This document shows positions 59,443 to 63,884 of a stretch of DNA of 63,884 nt, one piece after another. This stretch comes from Yersinia vastinensis. GTDB lineage: Bacteria > Pseudomonadota > Gammaproteobacteria > Enterobacterales > Enterobacteriaceae. The translations under genes and the position numbers were made by a program. Where the stretch lies: NCBI RefSeq assembly GCF_902726565.1, contig NZ_CACVAF010000016.1, positions 1 to 63,884 of the forward strand, written 5' to 3'. The notes beneath the pieces were generated by a model, which was given only the letters and a program-made list of their open reading frames with translations, made no database searches and was not told the DNA's origin. Each line of letters begins with the position of its first letter. Within the stretch, counting starts at the first letter, position 1.

Positions 59443-60417
59443 ATGGATAATTTTCAAAAAGAGATTGAGGAAAGAACTAACCTCACCTCATCAAACCGAT
59501 TTGAACTGTTGCTATTCCGTTTAGGGGAATCCCAAGAGGAGCAACAATCTGAGTTGTACGGTATTAACGTATTTAAATTGCGAGAAATCGTCCCGATGCC
59601 GACTCTAACCAAGGCGGCGGGGATGTCCTCACCGATGATGGGGATGGCCAACATTCGCGGAGAAATCATTCCAGTGATTGACCTCCCGGCGATTGTCGGT
59701 TGTGAACCCAAAACCGGACTCAACATATTGCTCGTGACTGAATATGCGCGTAGTACTCAGGCATTCGCGGTGGAATCGGTTGACGATATTGTTCGTTTGG
59801 AATGGAGCCAGGTTCTGGCGGCTGATGCTGGCGTTAAGAGCCGCAATATCACCAGTATTGCCCGTCTCGACAATGATAAAGCCAGTAACCGGCTGGCACT
59901 GGTTTTGGATGTTGAGCAGATTTTATATGACATTATCCCAGCCAACCGTGATGTTAAAATAGACAGCGAAAAGAGCAAAGCTTTTGATCTGAAGCCGGGC
60001 GCGGTGGCTATTGTGGCGGAAGATTCGAAAGTGGCACGCTCAATGTTGGAACAGGCACTGAAGATGATGGACATTCCGGCAGTAATGCATATCACCGGTC
60101 TGGAAGCCTGGAATAAAATCAGAAAGATTGCCGATGAGGCGCGTGCTGAAGGGCGGCCTATTTCAGATAAAATCGCGTTTGTGTTAACCGATTTGGAAAT
60201 GCCAGAAATGGATGGTTTCACACTCACATTGAATATTAAGCGTGACGAGTTCCTGAAAAATATCCCGGTGATTATTCACTCTTCGTTATCTGGCAGTGCA
60301 AATGAAGATCACGTGCGTAAGGTCGGGGCCGATGCTTACGTGGCAAAATTTGAAGCGAATGAATTAGAAGCGGCCATCCACAGTGCGTTGGATGCAAAGA
60401 AAGCTATCAATTCGTAG
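59443..60417 (+). CDS. cheV: CheV, chemotaxis coupling protein (CheW domain plus receiver)
   Basis: This 324-residue cytoplasmic protein has an N-terminal CheW-like domain (about residues 20-165; INVFKLREIVPMP, GMANIRGEIIPVIDL). A C-terminal receiver domain (about 185-315) follows, with acidic residues E193 and D194, phospho-acceptor D250 in FVLTDLEMPEMDG, and K302. It links chemoreceptors to CheA and tunes the response by phosphorylation. A GGGG site five bases upstream supports the start. It stands alone here, away from other chemotaxis genes. Confidence 0.96.
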   Translation: MDNFQKEIEERTNLTSSNRFELLLFRLGESQEEQQSELYGINVFKLREIVPMPTLTKAAGMSSPMMGMANIRGEIIPVIDLPAIVGCEPKTGLNILLVTEYARSTQAFAVESVDDIVRLEWSQVLAADAGVKSRNITSIARLDNDKASNRLALVLDVEQILYDIIPANRDVKIDSEKSKAFDLKPGAVAIVAEDSKVARSMLEQALKMMDIPAVMHITGLEAWNKIRKIADEARAEGRPISDKIAFVLTDLEMPEMDGFTLTLNIKRDEFLKNIPVIIHSSLSGSANEDHVRKVGADAYVAKFEANELEAAIHSALDAKKAINS

Positions 60418-60436
60418 TGTCGGGTATTTCTCACAG

Positions 60437-60480
60437 ACCCGCTCCTGAGGATTTTATGGTCAGGAACGGGTTTGCTTTTG
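60437..60480 (+). terminator. Terminator between cheV and the autotransporter gene
   Basis: ACCCGCTCCTGA (60437-60448) pairs with TCAGGAACGGGT (60460-60471) with one mismatch and an 11-base loop, followed by a T-rich tract TTTGCTTTTG. It lies 20 bases after the cheV stop and also 20 bases beyond the convergent autotransporter stop, so it may serve both, better for cheV. Confidence 0.8.
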
Positions 60481-60492
60481 TGATATTAGAAG

Positions 60493-63400
60493 TTAAAAGT
60501 TATATTTGACCCCAAGCATCACGGCAGTATCACTGTAACCTTTCCCCCCGATTTGTTGACTCACATTACCCCAAACATTGAGTTGCTTATTAATTTGGCC
60601 TTCCACGCCGGTTTTCAGCTCGCCGATGTTGCTGGCTCCCGCTTGTTTCACCGTAATGCCATCCATTTGTGCCCCAAAGTCCTTGGTATTATGGAGCCAG
60701 TTAGCCTCAATAAATGGTTGGAATACCCGGTCTTTACCTTTATCACTTTCATGGAAACCATTCATAAAGGCTTTCACGCCTAAGCGCGTCTGGATATTGC
60801 CATCACCTACGCCAGAAACACGGGTGCCATTCGCCTCTTTATGGTCATCTGCCTTCACACCCATCCAAGTGACTTGAGCTTTGGGTTGAATGAAGTATTT
60901 TGCATTTTTTGCAGTGTTTTCACCGACGTTAAAGGTATATCCACTCTCAATTGAGGCTGTTATGCCCTTGGATTTGTACTCTTCTGTATTTAAATTCTGA
61001 CCATCAACGGTGTTATTGAACCAGCTATATTGCGCCCAACTATCTACATATAAACCCGATTTATCGGCTTCATTGGCATACCAAGTGCCGTACATCCCTA
61101 AGCTATAGCCGTCGACAGATCCACGCGCGGTATAGCCGGAAATCCGCGATTCAGTTTTATTCTTACTATTACCGTAACCAGCCATGACCCCGAGATGTAG
61201 GCGGTCCAAACCGTCAAGACTCCATTGAGCAATATCTCCCCCCAACTGCACTACATAGCGATTCGCTTGTGTGCCCAACTGCTCTTGAGTATCACGAAAT
61301 CGGGTGTGGCCTCCTTCGTTACGCAACCACATGCTGGTTACTTTTTGCTCGCCTGTCAGCGCGTCAATATATTGCGTTTCCCCCAAACGGTCGTGTAACC
61401 GAGTGGCAAACATCGTATTCGCTGCTGCGAGGTTAGCGCTGTAAGAGCTGGCTTCAGGGCGCTCAATCATTATTGATGGGTCGGGCAGGGGAACACGTAT
61501 GACTTCTGTGTCGGGATCTGTATCCGTGATTAACGTATTGGTTAGATACCAATTGCTGGCATGAGCATCCGTGCCGCGTGTTAGCGAGTAATCAAATGCC
61601 CCCGCAACAATACGGCCATATTTAACAAATTCGCCCTCAGAGCTGCCGTTAACTTCAACTAACTCAATACCATTAAGTGTTGCAGCACCGCTGCCGCCTG
61701 CATTAAGCACGCTCACCCATGTCGTTCCTGAAGTGCTGCCGTTGACCACCAATTTATCGGTGGCGGAATTATCATCACCTAATACCGTGTTAAAGATAAT
61801 ATCTCCACCGTGGGAGTTGAGGTCTCCATCAATGGTTAACTGGTTGTGAGGCTGTCCACTGGCGATGGCTCCGGTATGAAATTTAATCAGCCCAGCATTG
61901 GTCGTCGTTCCTATGGTTTGCTGGTGACCGGCCAAATCTAATACGCCACCACTGCGAATGTCGTAGAGTGAATTGACACTAAAGGCATTATCAGCACCTG
62001 CCTGTAATATTGCACCACTGTGGACCTCAGTCTGACCGCCATAAGTTTGGTGATTGCTAAACTGGGTGATGCCTTGATGAGCAACGACAGTACCTGTCCC
62101 ATTTAATATCTGATTAAAATGGTAGTCCGCATCGGTGTGATTAAAGACAACCCGACCAGCGCCTGCACCAAAGCTAATCTGGTTAGCATTGATACGACCG
62201 GTTGCTGTAGCTGCCTGATTTTCTGCGGAGCCAAAATTCAATGTGCCGGTGGAACCTACTTTTTCAGCAATGAGCAAATTATTGCCGACATTCACCACGC
62301 CAGCATTAGAGACGGTAAGTGCTCCGTCGCCGAGGCTGCCGACAGTGACATCACCGCTGTTATTCCACTCTGAACCGGTATCAGTGACCGTGACCGTTCC
62401 GGTATAACCAGCTTGCAACGCTATGCGGCCTCGATCATTCTCAACCGTAGCACCGTCAGAAATGACTAAATGGCCGCTAGCCAAGTAACCAACGATCGCA
62501 TCTTGATCCATGTGCCATAAAGATCCATTGCCTGTAACATAAGCATATGCATCACCGGTATTACTGCCTCCGCCTCTACCGATAACGGCCTGCCCTTGAG
62601 CGGCAAAGCCTGTCCCCGGAGTGTGCAATGAATATAGTTTGCCGCCATCTTCAATGCGAACGACGCCGCTTTCGACATTATTAATATCGCCGTAGCTGGT
62701 GATGATTGAATCTGTGCCCCGGACAGTAAGGCTTTGTGCCGCGCCATTTTTCCCACGGCCAAAATAAACACCGCCATATAATGTTAACTCGCCGCCATTT
62801 TCAACCGTCACATCGGCTTCACCAGCCATCATAAATATTCCGGCCCAACCGGTATTACCCAGCGAACTGTTGCCCAATAGCATGCTTGAATCTGGGCCGC
62901 TGACTGAGACAGAGCCGGAAGAACCCTCTTGTTGAGCCAGAGACATCCCCCTAGGGGTGATGACACTCGCACCGTCGAGTACTGAAAGCTTACCGGTTCC
63001 GTAGTTACCGATTTGCACATTGGTCTGATTACTGGCGTGAGAATCATCATCATAAACACTGCTCCAAACCGAGCCTGCACCACTGACAATCACTTCACCT
63101 TGAGAACCGACCCCATTCCCTAAAATAGTCGGAGAGTTCGCGGCATAATAGACTTTACCGCCGTCTTCAATGGTCAGCGTAGCCTTTCCCTTATCTCCAA
63201 TATATTGCTTGAATCCATTGGCACCGGAACCGGATGCTGGGATGCCTAGAGTCCATTCATTCCCATTATTAACCATAACTGAGGCGTCACTCCCCGAAGA
63301 TATCCCCATTGCCAAACTCCAACTTTGGCCGTTTGTATCTAATAAGAGATTGCCGTTATTAACCAGAACATTAGTATTACTGTCAGGTAAAATGGCGAGG

Positions 63401-63570
63401 CTCCAGTTATTTTCATCACTCCAATCAGAAGAGATGGCACCAAGCCATTCATTCGTCGCGGCATGTACATTGCTGATGCTGGTTAAAATAGCGAGTGAAA
63501 CGAGTAAAGATAAAGTATTTCTTTTAGGTTTTTTATTCGATAAAACAAAATCATGGTGTCGGAAATTCAT
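60493..63570 (-). CDS. Type Va autotransporter, AIDA/pertactin-like with repeat-rich passenger
   Basis: This 1025-residue outer-membrane protein starts with a long signal peptide, cleaved about after VHA (residue 38). The passenger to about residue 740 is Gly/Asn/Ser-rich and built of beta-helix repeats of roughly 60-70 residues. A recurring pattern is VSGAGSVW, VTGNGSLW, VTDTGSEW, each followed by a stretch such as VTVGSLGDGALTVSNAGVV. The pertactin-type 12-strand barrel occupies about residues 765-1025 and ends VMLGVKYNF, with the aromatic C-terminus used by the Bam machinery. No protease or lipase motif is seen. An adhesin or aggregation role is inferred. Confidence 0.92.
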   Translation of the reverse strand: MNFRHHDFVLSNKKPKRNTLSLLVSLAILTSISNVHAATNEWLGAISSDWSDENNWSLAILPDSNTNVLVNNGNLLLDTNGQSWSLAMGISSGSDASVMVNNGNEWTLGIPASGSGANGFKQYIGDKGKATLTIEDGGKVYYAANSPTILGNGVGSQGEVIVSGAGSVWSSVYDDDSHASNQTNVQIGNYGTGKLSVLDGASVITPRGMSLAQQEGSSGSVSVSGPDSSMLLGNSSLGNTGWAGIFMMAGEADVTVENGGELTLYGGVYFGRGKNGAAQSLTVRGTDSIITSYGDINNVESGVVRIEDGGKLYSLHTPGTGFAAQGQAVIGRGGGSNTGDAYAYVTGNGSLWHMDQDAIVGYLASGHLVISDGATVENDRGRIALQAGYTGTVTVTDTGSEWNNSGDVTVGSLGDGALTVSNAGVVNVGNNLLIAEKVGSTGTLNFGSAENQAATATGRINANQISFGAGAGRVVFNHTDADYHFNQILNGTGTVVAHQGITQFSNHQTYGGQTEVHSGAILQAGADNAFSVNSLYDIRSGGVLDLAGHQQTIGTTTNAGLIKFHTGAIASGQPHNQLTIDGDLNSHGGDIIFNTVLGDDNSATDKLVVNGSTSGTTWVSVLNAGGSGAATLNGIELVEVNGSSEGEFVKYGRIVAGAFDYSLTRGTDAHASNWYLTNTLITDTDPDTEVIRVPLPDPSIMIERPEASSYSANLAAANTMFATRLHDRLGETQYIDALTGEQKVTSMWLRNEGGHTRFRDTQEQLGTQANRYVVQLGGDIAQWSLDGLDRLHLGVMAGYGNSKNKTESRISGYTARGSVDGYSLGMYGTWYANEADKSGLYVDSWAQYSWFNNTVDGQNLNTEEYKSKGITASIESGYTFNVGENTAKNAKYFIQPKAQVTWMGVKADDHKEANGTRVSGVGDGNIQTRLGVKAFMNGFHESDKGKDRVFQPFIEANWLHNTKDFGAQMDGITVKQAGASNIGELKTGVEGQINKQLNVWGNVSQQIGGKGYSDTAVMLGVKYNF

Positions 63571-63884
63571 ATTAACTGTCCTTGCTGATTTCTATAGAAC
63601 AATGACGCAGTAAAGTGATTTATTCAGCATTATTAAATTTTATTAATAGATAAAATTTATTTTTTAATTATTAAGGCACTAGCCTTTCAGATTAAAAAAA
63701 CTTCCTGTCAGAAAGTTATGAAGAAGTTAGCTTCTCGGTTTTTTTTGTTGAATAATTATTGTTTTTAATGTGTGAGTGTAATGTTGCAATAATTTAACGG
63801 GAGTTTTTGATTAAGCCGGGCCTCGAAAAACAGCAACAAACGAATAATAGATGTGGCTGGGCACACCTAGCACTATCTGTAGGA
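63571..63884 (-). promoter_or_regulatory. Upstream region of the autotransporter gene
   Basis: The last 314 bases hold no gene. The sequence is AT-rich and should carry the autotransporter promoter, but no specific promoter could be chosen. A small AGAAG-TTAG-CTTCT hairpin (63722-63735) followed by eight T residues (63739-63746) could end a plus-strand transcript, but no plus-strand gene precedes it in the window. Confidence 0.4.

Noticed and set aside
63717..63746. AGAAG/CTTCT hairpin with a T run near the right edge
   Set aside because: The stem is only five base pairs and no plus-strand gene precedes it in the window.

Overview
The window looks like chromosome of a Yersinia close to Y. 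enterocolitica. Its pdu and cbi/cob gene order matches Salmonella closely, it carries an ERIC-type element of Yersinia style, it has TogB-like and oligogalacturonate-lyase-like pectin genes, and a CheV gene lies behind a FliA-type promoter. The species is inferred; no rRNA, tRNA, integrase, insertion sequence, phage gene or CRISPR array was seen.

Layout. (1) 92-4635, minus strand: a complete CUT2-type sugar ABC importer (binding protein, double ATPase, two permeases) closed by an intrinsic terminator. (2) 5031-24061, minus strand: a full 1,2-propanediol utilization operon, pduABCDEGHJKLMNOPQSTUVW, continued by cobA (uroporphyrinogen-III methyltransferase), cobD and pduX. An ERIC-like repeat of about 186 bp sits inside the operon between pduE and pduG. 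(3) 24668-26694, plus strand: pduF (facilitator) and pocR (activator). (4) 27055-44707, plus strand: a cobalamin riboswitch with a terminator-like hairpin, then cbiABCDETFGHJKLMNQOP and cobUSCT, i.e. anaerobic B12 synthesis from precorrin-2 to the complete cofactor. (5) 44728-51183: an accessory uronate/pectin-like locus with a sugar isomerase, a TogB-like binding protein, an oligogalacturonate-lyase-like enzyme and a Gfo/Idh/MocA oxidoreductase, divergent from a 531-residue protein of unknown function; no permease or ATPase is present. (6) 51462-54551: argG and a YeeO-like MATE exporter. (7) 54937-59126: a probable carbohydrate operon with a PTS EIIC-like permease bearing an unfamiliar N-terminal domain, a phosphate-binding TIM-barrel protein, a HAD phosphatase and a DeoR repressor. 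(8) 59210-60417: FliA-type promoter and cheV. (9) 60493-63570, minus strand: a large autotransporter.

How it works together. Blocks 2-4 form one physiological unit. PduF admits 1,2-propanediol. The B12-dependent diol dehydratase PduCDE, kept active by PduGH and PduO, makes propionaldehyde inside a shell of PduA, B, J, K, N, T and U. PduP, L and W give propionyl-CoA, propionyl phosphate and propionate with ATP, PduQ gives propanol, and PduS/PduO recycle the cofactor. The cbi/cob genes make the required B12. cobA supplies precorrin-2, while pduX and cobD supply the aminopropanol arm, so steps encoded elsewhere in Salmonella are here tied to pdu transcription. PocR probably activates both units and the riboswitch limits B12 synthesis when B12 is plentiful.

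Most worth following up: the ERIC element within pdu, the overlapping terminator, antiterminator and ribosome-site design at cbiA, the pectin-like locus with its unassigned 531-residue protein, the EIIC/TIM-barrel/HAD/DeoR operon with its candidate operator, and the asymmetric ATP sites of the ABC ATPase.
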